From NCBI RefSeq assembly GCF_006438925.1, contig NZ_RCZA01000011.1, forward strand, positions 85,699 to 149,698: a stretch of DNA of 64,000 nucleotides, read 5' to 3'. The translations under genes were made by a program, and so were the position numbers. Positions within the stretch are counted from its first letter, which is position 1; every line of letters begins with the position of its first letter. Source of the stretch: Pseudomonas mandelii (GTDB lineage Bacteria; Pseudomonadota; Gammaproteobacteria; Pseudomonadales; Pseudomonadaceae). The notes beneath the pieces are model-generated. The model saw nothing but the letters and a program-made list of their open reading frames with translations, was not told the DNA's origin and did not search any database. Positions 25,471-34,452 of this stretch are shown in pieces.

Positions 25471-27054
25471 TTAGTGATGCTCACGCGTCGCACGGAATTT
25501 CACGTCCGGCCAGCGCTCTTCCATCAACGCCAGGTTGACCCGCGTCGGGGCCAGATAGGTCAGGTGACCGCCGCCGTCGATGGCGAGGTTTTCCACAGCC
25601 TTGACGCTGAACTCTTCGAGCTTCTTCTTATCGCTGCAATCGATCCAGCGTGCGGAGTACACGGTGATCGGCTCGTAGGAGCACTCGACCTTGTATTCCT
25701 CTTTCAAACGGCTGGCGACCACATCGAACTGCAGCACACCGACGGCACCGAGGATGATGTCGTTGCTGCGCTCAGGGAAGAACACCTGCGTGGCGCCCTC
25801 TTCTGCCAATTGCTGCAAACCTTGACGCAGTTGCTTGGATTTCAGCGGATCACGCAGTCGCACGCGACGGAACAGTTCCGGGGCGAAGTGCGGGATACCG
25901 GTGAAGCCCAAGACTTCGCCTTCAGTGAAGGTGTCGCCGATCTGGATGGTGCCGTGGTTGTGCAGGCCGATGATGTCGCCGGCAAACGCTTCTTCCAGTT
26001 GCTCACGCTCGGAGGAGAAGAAGGTCAGCGCATCGCCGATCCGCACGTCCTTGCCGGTGCGCACGTGGCGCATCTTCATGCCTTTTTCGTACTTGCCGGA
26101 GCAGATACGCATGAAGGCGATGCGGTCGCGGTGTTTGGGGTCCATGTTCGCCTGGATCTTGAACACGAAACCGGCGAATTTCTCTTCAACCGGCTCCACG
26201 GTGCGCTCGTTGGCGACACGGGCCAGCGGTTTCGGCGCCCAGTTGACCACAGCGTCGAGCACGTGATCGACACCGAAGTTGCCCAATGCAGTCCCGAAGA
26301 ACACCGGGGTCAGTTGGCCGTCGAGGAATTCCTGTTGATTGAATTCGTGACAGGCGCCCTGCACCAGTTCCAGCTGATCGACGAAGCGATCGTACTCGTC
26401 GCCCAAGTGTGCGCGGGCTTCATCGGAGTCGAGTTTCTCGATGATTTTCACATCGGTGCGCTCGTGGCCGTGGCCAGCGGTGTAAACGATGATGTAGTCG
26501 TCGGCGAGGTGATAAACGCCCTTGAAATCGCGGTAGCAACCGATCGGCCAGGTGATCGGCGCCGCCTTGATCTTCAGGACCGCTTCGATTTCGTCGAGCA
26601 GTTCGATCGGGTCGCGGATGTCACGGTCGAGTTTGTTGATGAAGCTGACGATCGGCGTGTCACGCAGACGGCAGACGTCCATCAGCGCGATGGTCCGTGG
26701 CTCTACACCCTTACCGCCGTCGAGAACCATCAATGCCGAGTCAACCGCCGTCAGGGTGCGGTAGGTATCTTCGGAGAAGTCTTCGTGGCCCGGGGTGTCG
26801 AGCAGGTTGATCATGTGGTCGCGATACGGGAACTGCATGACCGACGTGGTAATGGAAATACCCCGTTGTTTTTCCATTTCCATCCAGTCGGAGGTGGCAT
26901 GGCGGTCAGACTTGCGAGATTTCACCGTGCCAGCAATCGCAATCGCCTTGCCCATCAGCAAGAGCTTCTCGGTGATGGTGGTTTTACCGGCATCGGGGTG
27001 GGAAATAATGGCGAAAGTGCGGCGTTTCGCGACTTCGGCGGCCTGTTTGGTCAT
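25471..27054 (-). CDS. prfC: Peptide chain release factor 3
   Basis: A 527-residue translational GTPase. G1 is SHPDAGKTTITEKLL, G3 is DTPGHEDFSEDTYR and G4 is NKLDRD, followed by domain II and the RF3 C-terminal domain (VGVLQFDVVASRLKEEY). RF3 removes RF1/RF2 from the ribosome after peptide release and aids post-termination quality control. Start chosen at MTKQAAEVAKRRTF; the 23 upstream codons lack homology-like content. Length equals the usual family length. Confidence 0.96.
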   Translation of the reverse strand: MTKQAAEVAKRRTFAIISHPDAGKTTITEKLLLMGKAIAIAGTVKSRKSDRHATSDWMEMEKQRGISITTSVMQFPYRDHMINLLDTPGHEDFSEDTYRTLTAVDSALMVLDGGKGVEPRTIALMDVCRLRDTPIVSFINKLDRDIRDPIELLDEIEAVLKIKAAPITWPIGCYRDFKGVYHLADDYIIVYTAGHGHERTDVKIIEKLDSDEARAHLGDEYDRFVDQLELVQGACHEFNQQEFLDGQLTPVFFGTALGNFGVDHVLDAVVNWAPKPLARVANERTVEPVEEKFAGFVFKIQANMDPKHRDRIAFMRICSGKYEKGMKMRHVRTGKDVRIGDALTFFSSEREQLEEAFAGDIIGLHNHGTIQIGDTFTEGEVLGFTGIPHFAPELFRRVRLRDPLKSKQLRQGLQQLAEEGATQVFFPERSNDIILGAVGVLQFDVVASRLKEEYKVECSYEPITVYSARWIDCSDKKKLEEFSVKAVENLAIDGGGHLTYLAPTRVNLALMEERWPDVKFRATREHH

Positions 27055-27133
27055 GGGAAATCGCCTGGCAGGTGATTCAAAAAAGGGCGGCGAGTATAGC
27101 CCAAAACGTGACCTACGGACCACCGTTCGCCCG

Positions 27134-27280
27134 TGTAGCAGCTGCCGAGCCTGCGAGGCTGCGTTCGGCGGCGAAGCCGTCGTAAAACCAGGCGCCGCGG
27201 TGCATCAGGCATACCGCGATGGGTGACTTGACGACGACTTCGTCGCCGAACGCAGCCTCGCGGGCTCGGCAGCTGCTACA
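27134..27280. repeat. Long inverted repeat, family A variant
   Basis: TGTAGCAGCTGCCGAGCC and its complement at the far end, with inner arms GCGAGGCTGCGTTCGGCG and its complement, around about 60 bp of loop. It separates the divergent prfC and OpuC-type genes. Between it and the GTG at 27545 I see only the palindrome ACCTTTTAAAAGGT (27326-27339) and no gene. Confidence 0.82.
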
Positions 27281-27544
27281 TCGGGTAATCGAGATCAACG
27301 GTGGCTAATTGCTGCTAAATATGGAACCTTTTAAAAGGTGCAGACGTCCACTCCCCTGTTACGGCACTCGTACCAGGGGCTGAAAAATCAGCAAGTTAGC
27401 CTGACGAGGCTGCGCTTATGGCTCGATCTCATGCGGTTTAACCAGCATGAAGAGCTGCTTCTCGCGAACGTTGATAATCCCGGCAGCCAGGAATGGCATG
27501 CCCCACGGGACTGCGTTCGCCGACAAAGAAAAAGGAGTCCGCCT

Positions 27545-28261
27545 GTGGCTATTCGCTATGGCAAGGGGCTGATAGGAGGTGCGGTTGTCGTCGCCCTCCT
27601 GGCCCTGCTGGTCCACTGGATTGGCATCAACACGATCGAACATTACCGCGACGATTTGTTGTTTTACCTGCAAGCCCATTTGATTCTCGTCCTCGCTTCC
27701 ATGCTGGCCGCACTCGTTGTGGGCATACCCGCCGGCATCTTCCTCAGCCGCCCGACCATGGTGGGCCGCGCTGAACGCTTCATGCAGATCTTCAACATCG
27801 GCAACACCGTGCCGCCTCTCGCCGTACTGGCCATCGCCCTGGGCATCCTCGGCATCGGCAGCGGCCCCGCGATTTTCGCCCTGTTCCTCGCCTCGCTGTT
27901 GCCGATTGTGCGCAACACCTATGAAGGCCTGAAAAACGTTCAGGGTTCGCTCAAGGAAGCGGCCGTCGGCATCGGCATGACACCGACTCAGGTGCTGTGG
28001 CGGGTCGAACTGCCAAACGCCGTGCCGATCATCATCGGTGGCGTGCGCGTGGCGCTGGCAATCAACGTCGGTACCGCACCGCTGGCGTTCCTGATTGGCG
28101 CCAACAGTCTGGGCAGCCTGATTTTCCCTGGCATCGCCCTGAACAATCAGCCGCAACTGCTGCTCGGCGCGGCCTGCACCGCCCTGCTGGCCTTGCTGCT
28201 CGACGGCCTGGTGACACTCGCCAGCCGCCTCTGGCTCGAACGCGGCCTCCGCCCGTCTTAA
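27545..28261 (+). CDS. Osmoprotectant ABC transporter permease (OpuC type), first
   Basis: A 238-residue permease starting at GTG (VAIRYGKGLIGG) after AAAGGAG; the longer upstream reading has no membrane-protein character. About six membrane segments and the EAA loop LKEAAVGIGMTPTQVLWRVELPNAVPI. It is gene one of a permease-binding protein-permease-ATPase operon, the order found for OpuC/PA3888-3891-type quaternary-amine transporters. Confidence 0.88.
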   Translation: MAIRYGKGLIGGAVVVALLALLVHWIGINTIEHYRDDLLFYLQAHLILVLASMLAALVVGIPAGIFLSRPTMVGRAERFMQIFNIGNTVPPLAVLAIALGILGIGSGPAIFALFLASLLPIVRNTYEGLKNVQGSLKEAAVGIGMTPTQVLWRVELPNAVPIIIGGVRVALAINVGTAPLAFLIGANSLGSLIFPGIALNNQPQLLLGAACTALLALLLDGLVTLASRLWLERGLRPS

Positions 28262-28281
28262 GCCTCGGCAAAGGAATTTTC

Positions 28282-29175
28282 ATGAAAAAAGTATGCTTAT
28301 TTTTAGGCTGCGTTCTGCTGTTCGCAGGATTTGCCCAAGCCGCTGAAAAACCGGTGATCCGCATCGGCGCCCGGGTGTTCACCGAACAAACCCTGCTGGC
28401 GGAAATCACCTCCCAATACCTGCGCACCAAGGGTTACGACACTCAGGTGACCGGCGGTCTGGGCAGCAACCTGGCCCGCAGCGCCCACGAAAGTGGTCAG
28501 CTGGATTTGATGTGGGAATACACCGGCGTGTCGCTGGTGGCTTACAACCACATCACTGACAAGCTCGACAGCGCTCAGTCCTACGCCAAGGTGAAAGAAC
28601 TCGACGCGAAAAAAGGCCTGATCTGGCTCACCCCGTCGAAATTCAGCAACACCTACGCCCTGGCCCTGCCGGAAAACACCGCGAAGGCTTACCCGCAGAT
28701 CAACACCATCAGCGAGCTGAACACGGTGCTGCAGGCTGAAGCGAAGACCAATCACCTGGTCGCGCTCGACACCGAGTTCGCCAACCGTTCCGACGGTCTG
28801 GACGGCATGGTGGACCTCTACGGCATGAACCTGACCCGCAAAAACATCCGGCAGATGGATGCTGGTTTGGTCTACACCGCCCTGCGCAATGGTCAGGTAT
28901 TTGCCGGTCTGGTCTACACCACGGACGGTCGTTTGAACGCCTTCAAGCTGAAACTGCTGGAAGACGACAAGCACTACTTCCCGGACTACACCGCTGCGCC
29001 GGTGGTGCGTCAGGTTTACCTCGATGCCCATCCGAAACTCGCCGAAGAACTCAAGCCGCTGGCCGAACTGTTCGACGACGTCACCATGCGCCAGCTCAAC
29101 GCACGGGTCGATGTCGATCACGAAAGCCCTTCATCCGTTGCCGCAGACTTCCTGCGCCAGCACCCCATCAAATAA
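28282..29175 (+). CDS. Osmoprotectant ABC transporter substrate-binding protein (OpuC type)
   Basis: A 297-residue exported protein, start MKKVCLFLGCVLLFAGFAQA. The signal peptide ends AQA|AEKPV; the Cys in the h-region is not in a clear lipobox. The mature part has the OpuAC/ProX family motifs IGARVFTEQTLLAEITSQYL, LGSNLARSAHESGQLDLMWEYTG and QMDAGLVYTALRNGQVFAGLVYTTDG. It should bind a quaternary amine such as choline, carnitine or betaine. It lies 20 bp after the first permease gene. Confidence 0.88.
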   Translation: MKKVCLFLGCVLLFAGFAQAAEKPVIRIGARVFTEQTLLAEITSQYLRTKGYDTQVTGGLGSNLARSAHESGQLDLMWEYTGVSLVAYNHITDKLDSAQSYAKVKELDAKKGLIWLTPSKFSNTYALALPENTAKAYPQINTISELNTVLQAEAKTNHLVALDTEFANRSDGLDGMVDLYGMNLTRKNIRQMDAGLVYTALRNGQVFAGLVYTTDGRLNAFKLKLLEDDKHYFPDYTAAPVVRQVYLDAHPKLAEELKPLAELFDDVTMRQLNARVDVDHESPSSVAADFLRQHPIK

Positions 29176-29187
29176 GGAGGAAAAGAC

Positions 29188-29841
29188 ATGGAATTTCTGA
29201 ACGCCTTTTCCCATCTCGACTGGCCGCTGGTCCTGCAACTGACCGGGCAGCACATCACCCTGGTCGGCATTGCTGTGACGCTGGCAATCCTCGTCGGCGT
29301 GCCGCTGGGCATCCTGATGACACGCTTCCCGACCCTCGCCGGCCCCTTGCAGGCCAGCGCCACGGTGCTGCTGACCGTGCCGTCGATTGCACTGTTCGGC
29401 CTGCTGCTGCCGTTCTACTCCAAATTCGGCCAGGGCCTGGGGCCGATGCCGGCGATCACTGCAGTGTTTTTGTACTCGCTGCTGCCGATCATGCGTAACA
29501 CCTACCTGGCGCTGACCGGCGTCGATCCCGGCATTCGCGAAGCCGCCCGCGGCATCGGCATGACCTTCGGCCAGCGCTTGCGCATGGTTGAACTGCCGAT
29601 CGCGGTGCCAGTGATCCTCGCTGGTGTGCGCACCGCCGTGGTCATGAACATTGGTGTCATGACCATCGCCGCCACCATCGGCGCCGGTGGCCTCGGTGTA
29701 CTCATTCTCGCTTCCATCAGCCGCAGCGACATGTCGATGCTGATCGTCGGCGCCGTGCTGGTCAGTCTCCTGGCCATCTTCGCCGACCTGCTTCTGCAAT
29801 GGCTGCAACGCACGCTGACTCCAAAAGGACTCCTGAAATGA
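29188..29841 (+). CDS. Osmoprotectant ABC transporter permease (OpuC type), second
   Basis: A 217-residue permease with six membrane segments and the EAA loop REAARGIGMTFGQRLRMVELPIAVPVI. Strong AAGGAGG site 12 bp after the binding-protein stop. Its ATG-to-stop frame overlaps the ATPase gene by four bases (ATGA), so these two are translationally coupled. Confidence 0.9.
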   Translation: MEFLNAFSHLDWPLVLQLTGQHITLVGIAVTLAILVGVPLGILMTRFPTLAGPLQASATVLLTVPSIALFGLLLPFYSKFGQGLGPMPAITAVFLYSLLPIMRNTYLALTGVDPGIREAARGIGMTFGQRLRMVELPIAVPVILAGVRTAVVMNIGVMTIAATIGAGGLGVLILASISRSDMSMLIVGAVLVSLLAIFADLLLQWLQRTLTPKGLLK

Positions 29842-30995
29842 TCGAACTTCAAAACCTCAGCAAGACCTTCCAAAGCAACGGCAAAGATGTGAAAGCTGTG
29901 GACTCGGTAAGCCTGACCGTCAATGAAGGCGAGATCTGTGTGTTCCTCGGGCCATCGGGCTGCGGCAAAAGCACCACGCTGAAAATGATCAACCGCCTGA
30001 TCAAGCCGACCTCCGGCAAGATCCTGATCAACGGCGAAGACACCACCGACCTCGACGCCGTGACCCTGCGTCGCAACATCGGCTATGTGATCCAGCAGAT
30101 CGGTCTGTTCCCGAACATGACCATCGAGGAAAACATCACCATCGTTCCGCGCTTGCTGGGCTGGGACAAACAGAAATGCCACGACCGCGCCCGCGAGTTG
30201 ATGAGCATGATCAAGCTGGAACCCAAGCAGTACCTGAATCGCTACCCGCGTGAATTGTCCGGTGGGCAACAGCAACGGATCGGCGTGATTCGTGCCTTGG
30301 CGGCGGATGCTCCGCTGTTGCTGATGGACGAACCATTCGGCGCGGTCGACCCGATCAACCGCGAGATGATCCAGAACGAGTTCTTCGAGATGCAGCGCGC
30401 GCTGAACAAGACCGTGATCATGGTCAGCCACGACATCGATGAAGCCATCAAACTGGGCGACAAGATCGCAATCTTCCGCGCCGGCAAGCTGCTACAGATC
30501 GATCACCCGGATACGCTGCTGGCGCATCCGGCGGACGACTTTGTCAGCAATTTCGTCGGCCAGGACAGCACCCTCAAGCGTCTGTTGCTGGTGAAAGCCG
30601 AAGATGCAGCGGACAACGCGCCGTCGGTCAGTCCCGAAACCCCGGTGGCTGAAGCGCTGGAGTTGATGGACGAACTGGACCGTCGTTATGTAGTGGTGAC
30701 GTGTGCCGAGAATAAGGCGCTGGGCTATGTGCGCCGTCGCGACCTGCACCGTCAGACCGGTACTTGCACGCAATACCTGCGCGAATTCAACGCCACCGCC
30801 GTTTATGACGAACATTTGCGCATCCTGCTGTCGCGCATGTACGAGTTCAACCGCTCGTGGTTGCCGGTGATGGATGCGGAGCGGGTGTTCCTGGGGGAGG
30901 TGACTCAGGAGTCGATTGCCGAGTACCTGAGTTCCGGTAAGTCCCGTGGGGGCAAGACCAGCATTGTTTCGCCGGCTGAGACTGCTGTCGCCTGA
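29838..30995 (+). CDS. Osmoprotectant ABC transporter ATP-binding protein (OpuC type)
   Basis: A 385-residue ATPase, start MIELQNLSKTFQSNG. Walker A GPSGCGKSTTLKMIN, signature LSGGQQQRIGVIRALA, Walker B LLLMDEPFGAVDPI. The C-terminal third carries a CBS pair (VAEALELMDELDRRYVVV and LREFNATAVYDEHLRILLSRM), which in OpuA/OpuC transporters senses ionic strength or nucleotides. It is the last gene of the operon; only an inverted repeat follows. Confidence 0.9.
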   Translation: MIELQNLSKTFQSNGKDVKAVDSVSLTVNEGEICVFLGPSGCGKSTTLKMINRLIKPTSGKILINGEDTTDLDAVTLRRNIGYVIQQIGLFPNMTIEENITIVPRLLGWDKQKCHDRARELMSMIKLEPKQYLNRYPRELSGGQQQRIGVIRALAADAPLLLMDEPFGAVDPINREMIQNEFFEMQRALNKTVIMVSHDIDEAIKLGDKIAIFRAGKLLQIDHPDTLLAHPADDFVSNFVGQDSTLKRLLLVKAEDAADNAPSVSPETPVAEALELMDELDRRYVVVTCAENKALGYVRRRDLHRQTGTCTQYLREFNATAVYDEHLRILLSRMYEFNRSWLPVMDAERVFLGEVTQESIAEYLSSGKSRGGKTSIVSPAETAVA

Positions 30996-31005
30996 TCTGA
31001 CGCCT

Positions 31006-31096
31006 TCGCGAGCAAGCTCGCTCCCACAGAGGTTCTGTGATGTGCATGAAATCTGTGCAACCACACAAATCTCTGTGGGAGCGAGCTTGCTCGCGA
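31006..31096. repeat. Inverted repeat, family B
   Basis: TCGCGAGCAAGCTCGCTCCC at the left and its complement at the right, about 40 bp apart. This is the second repeat family of the window (also at 41874, 50114 and 57292). The 468-bp gap 30996-31463 holds this repeat, about 200 bp with no recognised feature, and the speC leader hairpin. Confidence 0.85.
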
Positions 31097-31321
31097 TTGG
31101 GGCAACACAAATCCCTCTGAAACCCCTCAAATATCCCTTCTACGGGAACATCACACTGTCATGCAGGTCGGTTACATCAGTAGCTGTCCGGGACCGCACG
31201 ACGGATGCGTGCAAAAACGCGACATTTTTTGTTGATCTCAAGCCCCTCACGCCCTAAAGTTCGCGCCGAACGTCCATGCTGGAAACGATCCATCCGGCTC
31301 AAGTACTGACGACGAGACAGC

Positions 31322-31358
31322 AAGGCCAAGGGAAAGCACCGCTTCCCATGGCCTTTTT
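31322..31358 (+). promoter_or_regulatory. Terminator-like hairpin in the speC leader
   Basis: AAGGCCA-a-GGGAA pairs with TTCCC-a-TGGCCTT around an 8-base loop, followed directly by a T-run (31354-31358). It lies 105 bp upstream of the speC start. The CCAAGG in the 5' arm (31326-31331) can also pair with CCTTGG at 31374-31379, which would break the hairpin. Either an attenuator for speC or the end of an unseen short RNA. Confidence 0.5.
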
Positions 31359-31463
31359 GCTTTCGGCGACATGCCTTGGGAAGTAGGCGAACCAAAGTGG
31401 GGATACGGAGGACGTTCATTTGCACCCATTGATTAATCTAGTTTGCCAGTAGGAGTTCCCAGC

Positions 31464-32627
31464 ATGTCGATCAACGTCGAAGACTATTTCGCGCGCGATA
31501 CCTTCAACAAAATGAAGGCGTTCGCCGACAAACAAGAAACCCCGTTCGTGGTGATCGACACCGCGATGATCAGCCAGGCCTATGACGACCTGCGCGCCGG
31601 TTTCGAATTCGCCAAGGTCTACTACGCGGTCAAGGCCAACCCGGCCGTCGAAATCATCGACCTGCTCAAAGAGAAAGGCTCGAACTTCGACATCGCGTCG
31701 ATCTACGAGCTCGACAAAGTGATGAACCAGGGCGTCGGCCCGGATCGCATCAGCTACGGCAACACCATCAAGAAATCCAAAGACATTCGCTACTTCTACG
31801 AGAAGGGCGTGCGTCTGTATGCCACCGACTCCGAAGCTGACCTGCGCAACATCGCCAAGGCTGCACCAGGTTCGAAAGTCTACGTGCGCATCCTCACCGA
31901 AGGCTCGACCACCGCTGACTGGCCGTTGTCGCGCAAATTCGGCTGCCAGACCGACATGGCCATGGACCTGCTGATCCTCGCTCGCGACCTGGGCCTGGTG
32001 CCGTACGGCATCTCGTTCCACGTCGGCTCGCAACAGCGCGACATCAGCGTCTGGGACGCGGCGATCGCCAAGGTCAAAGTGATCTTCGAACGTCTGAAAG
32101 AAGAAGACGGCATTCACTTGAAGCTGATCAATATGGGCGGCGGCTTCCCGGCCAACTACATCACCCGCACCAACAGCCTGGAAACCTACGCTGAAGAAAT
32201 CATCCGTTTCCTCAAGGAAGACTTCGGTGACGACCTGCCGGAAATCATCCTGGAACCAGGCCGTTCGTTGATCGCCAACGCCGGCATCCTGGTCAGCGAA
32301 GTGGTGCTGGTCGCCCGTAAATCCCGTACCGCGGTAGAGCGATGGGTGTATACGGATGTGGGCAAGTTCTCCGGCCTGATCGAAACCATGGACGAAGCCA
32401 TCAAGTTCCCGATCTGGACCGAAAAGAAAGGCGAGATGGAAGAAGTCGTCATCGCCGGCCCGACCTGCGACAGCGCCGACATCATGTACGAGAACTACAA
32501 GTACGGTTTGCCGCTGAACCTGGCGATTGGTGATCGTTTGTACTGGTTGTCGACCGGTGCTTACACCACCAGCTACAGCGCGGTTGAGTTCAATGGCTTC
32601 CCGCCGCTGAAGTCGTTTTACGTGTAA
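31464..32627 (+). CDS. speC: Ornithine decarboxylase (type III PLP fold)
   Basis: A 387-residue PLP enzyme of the alanine-racemase fold. The Schiff-base lysine is in YYAVKANP (K57), the phosphate loop is GGGFPANY, the substrate Glu/Arg region is ILEPGRSLIANAG and the active-site Cys lies in GPTCDSAD. The start MSINVEDYF follows TAGGAG. It makes putrescine from ornithine; some relatives also accept lysine. It matches P. aeruginosa speC (PA4519) in length and type. The leader hairpin suggests control at the RNA level. Confidence 0.92.
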   Translation: MSINVEDYFARDTFNKMKAFADKQETPFVVIDTAMISQAYDDLRAGFEFAKVYYAVKANPAVEIIDLLKEKGSNFDIASIYELDKVMNQGVGPDRISYGNTIKKSKDIRYFYEKGVRLYATDSEADLRNIAKAAPGSKVYVRILTEGSTTADWPLSRKFGCQTDMAMDLLILARDLGLVPYGISFHVGSQQRDISVWDAAIAKVKVIFERLKEEDGIHLKLINMGGGFPANYITRTNSLETYAEEIIRFLKEDFGDDLPEIILEPGRSLIANAGILVSEVVLVARKSRTAVERWVYTDVGKFSGLIETMDEAIKFPIWTEKKGEMEEVVIAGPTCDSADIMYENYKYGLPLNLAIGDRLYWLSTGAYTTSYSAVEFNGFPPLKSFYV

Positions 32628-32645
32628 AAACCACGCGCAGGAATC

Positions 32646-32678
32646 AAAAGCCCATGACGTGTCATGGGCTTTTTTGTG
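32646..32678 (+). terminator. Terminator after speC
   Basis: AAAAGCCCATGACG and TGTCATGGGCTTTTTT pair with a short loop and end in a T-run 20 bp after the stop. Confidence 0.92.
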
Positions 32679-32709
32679 TCTGAAATACGCCCCCGAAATC
32701 ACCCCCCCC

Positions 32710-32808
32710 CCTGTAGGAGCTGTCGAGTGCAACGAGGCTGCGATCTTTTGATTGTTAAGGGCAAGATCAAAAGATCGCAGCCTCGTTGCACTCGACAGCT
32801 CCTACAGG
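32710..32808. repeat. Long inverted repeat, family A, overlapping a stop codon
   Basis: CCTGTAGGAGCTGTCGAG and its exact complement form a near-perfect 43-bp stem. The right arm overlaps the last codons and the stop of the leftward Sel1-repeat gene. It lies right after the speC terminator. Confidence 0.88.
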
Positions 32809-33569
32809 GGTTTCAGATCGTGCTCCAGTTCCGCGGAGCGATGGGCATAATCCACCGCCAACGCTCGAATTTTCGGATCCGTCGCGCTCGCCAACGCCTT
32901 ACTGGCGACCCGCAAGAAATTCAGATTCCCGCCGTCCAGTGCCTTGTGCAGCCAGTCCAGCGCCTGGTCGATATCGCCTTCATCCGCCAGCACGGCGGCA
33001 TAACTGAACTGCCCTCGAAAATCCCCGCCGACCGCCGAGCGTCGATACCAGTCACGCGCAGCTTGCGGATCCGCCGGGCAAACCCGCCCATCTTCCAAAT
33101 AACGCCCCAGCAGGTTCATCGACTTTGCATGCCCCAGCTCAGCCGCGCAGCGATACAAATTCAGTGCTTGCAGCTGATCCTCAGTCACCCCGCGTCCGGT
33201 GGCCAACAGGTTGGCGTAGTTGTACATCGCCCAATCCAGACCGCTTTCAGCTGCAACGCGATAATGCGCAGCGGCAACTGACGCATCGGCAGGACAACCC
33301 CAGCCATGCTCACGACAACGACCGAGCATGTTGCGCGCCATCAAGTGACCGCCCTGAGCGGCAATCTCGAACCAGCGCAACGCCAGCGGCCGATCCTGCT
33401 CGATGCCCTGCCCATCCAGCAGAATCTGCCCGAGCAAGGCCTGAGCATCGAGTACACCTTCGCGGGCAGCGATCAGAATCGCCTGTGCCGCGCGCGCCGG
33501 GCTTTCGTCGAGCATGGCTTTGAGACGATCACCATCGAGGACTTCCTCGCGGCGCAGTTGATAACTCAT
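32802..33569 (-). CDS. Sel1-like (tetratricopeptide-type) repeat protein
   Basis: A 255-residue protein with about five Sel1-like repeats (e.g. AQALLGQILLDGQGIEQDRPLALRWFEIAA split over positions 43-70; AMYNYANLLATGRGVTEDQLQAL at about 110). No signal peptide. Sel1 repeats form helical scaffolds for protein contacts. The ATGA overlap with piuC shows cotranscription, so a role next to iron uptake is likely. Its TAG stop lies inside a family A repeat, so the present C-terminus (DLKPL) may be set by the repeat. Confidence 0.85.
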   Translation of the reverse strand: MSYQLRREEVLDGDRLKAMLDESPARAAQAILIAAREGVLDAQALLGQILLDGQGIEQDRPLALRWFEIAAQGGHLMARNMLGRCREHGWGCPADASVAAAHYRVAAESGLDWAMYNYANLLATGRGVTEDQLQALNLYRCAAELGHAKSMNLLGRYLEDGRVCPADPQAARDWYRRSAVGGDFRGQFSYAAVLADEGDIDQALDWLHKALDGGNLNFLRVASKALASATDPKIRALAVDYAHRSAELEHDLKPL

Positions 33570-34246
33570 ACCTCGACCCAGCGACGCAAGAGGTTGTGAT
33601 AAGTGCCGGTGAGGCGAATCAGCGAAGGGTGGTCGGGCATGTCCTGGGTCAGCTGCTGGATCGCCCCGTCCATCTCGAACAGCAAGGCGCGCTGGCTGTC
33701 TTCGCGGACCAGGCTTTGGGTCCAGAAGAACGAGGCGTAGCGAGTGCCGCGCGTCACCGCGTTGACTTTGTGCAGGCTGGTGCCGGGGTACAGAACCATG
33801 TCGCCGGCCGGCAACTTCACTTGCTGGGTGCCGAAGGTGTCCTGGATTTCCAGCTCGCCGCCGTCGTAGTCGTCCGGTTCGCTGAAAAACAGAGTGGCCG
33901 ACAAATCAGTGCGCACCCGCTCGATGCTGCCCTTGGGCTGGCGCACGGCGTTGTCGATGTGAAAGTCGAAACTGCCGCCGGCCGTGTAACAGTTCAGCAA
34001 CGGAGGGAAGACTTTGTGCGGCAACGCAGCAGACATGAACAGCGGATTTTTCCACAGCCGTTCCAGCATCGCCGCGCCCACTTCCTTGGCCAGCGGATGA
34101 CCTTCCGGCAGTTGCAGATTGTGCTTGGCCTTGGCCGACTGGTAGCCGGCGGTGATCTTGCCGTCGGCCCAATCTGCCTGCTCCAGAGCCTCGCGGATGC
34201 GCTGCACTTCTTCTTTCGCGAACACGCCGGGAATGTGCAGCAGCAT
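33566..34246 (-). CDS. piuC: PKHD-type Fe(II)/2-oxoglutarate-dependent hydroxylase PiuC
   Basis: A 226-residue dioxygenase. The metal triad is seen as HID in SFDFHIDNAVR (H96, D98) and the distal His in GTSLHKV (H159); the 2-oxoglutarate Arg is R169 in TRGTRY. PiuC is found next to siderophore receptor piuA in pseudomonads and is iron-regulated; its substrate is unsettled. It is divergent from piuA, and a Fur-like box lies 30 bp upstream. The stop overlaps the Sel1-gene start. Confidence 0.93.
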   Translation of the reverse strand: MLLHIPGVFAKEEVQRIREALEQADWADGKITAGYQSAKAKHNLQLPEGHPLAKEVGAAMLERLWKNPLFMSAALPHKVFPPLLNCYTAGGSFDFHIDNAVRQPKGSIERVRTDLSATLFFSEPDDYDGGELEIQDTFGTQQVKLPAGDMVLYPGTSLHKVNAVTRGTRYASFFWTQSLVREDSQRALLFEMDGAIQQLTQDMPDHPSLIRLTGTYHNLLRRWVEV

Positions 34247-34275
34247 GGGATGACACCTGAAGACAAAGAGGCGTC

Positions 34276-34294
34276 AATGGTATTGATTCTTATT
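34276..34294. promoter_or_regulatory. Fur box between piuC and piuA
   Basis: AATGGTATTGATTCTTATT; its complement matches AATGAGAATCATTCTCATT at 15 of 19 places. It lies 30 bp from the piuC start on the minus strand, in the promoter zone, and would repress piuC when iron is plentiful. A second box nearer piuA was not evident. Confidence 0.6.
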
Positions 34295-34389
34295 GCCCGT
34301 GTAAAACCCCTGTAACGAACGAGACACCTAAAACCGTAAGGGCAAATTGTAAAGAATGTAAATTAGTCGCGAATAGCAACGTTTCGCAA

Positions 34390-34418
34390 TTGATACAAAT
34401 ACCTGTTTACCCTATATT
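34390..34418 (+). promoter_or_regulatory. Sigma70 promoter of piuA
   Basis: TTGATA (34390-34395) and TATATT (34413-34418) with a 17-bp spacer, 34 bp before the piuA ATG. The spacer region is AT-rich. Confidence 0.6.
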
Positions 34419-34452
34419 CCGCGACCTCAAATCCTTGGGGAGGGGAATTCTC

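Noticed and set aside
31006..31096. Repeat pairs of family B considered as a CRISPR or attachment site
   Set aside because: They are single inverted pairs, not arrays of direct repeats with spacers, and no cas or integrase gene is near.
31161..31235. Possible 24-codon upstream ORF in the speC leader
   Set aside because: It has no ribosome site and no run of regulatory codons (Orn/Arg or Pro stall motif), so it is not supported as a leader peptide.
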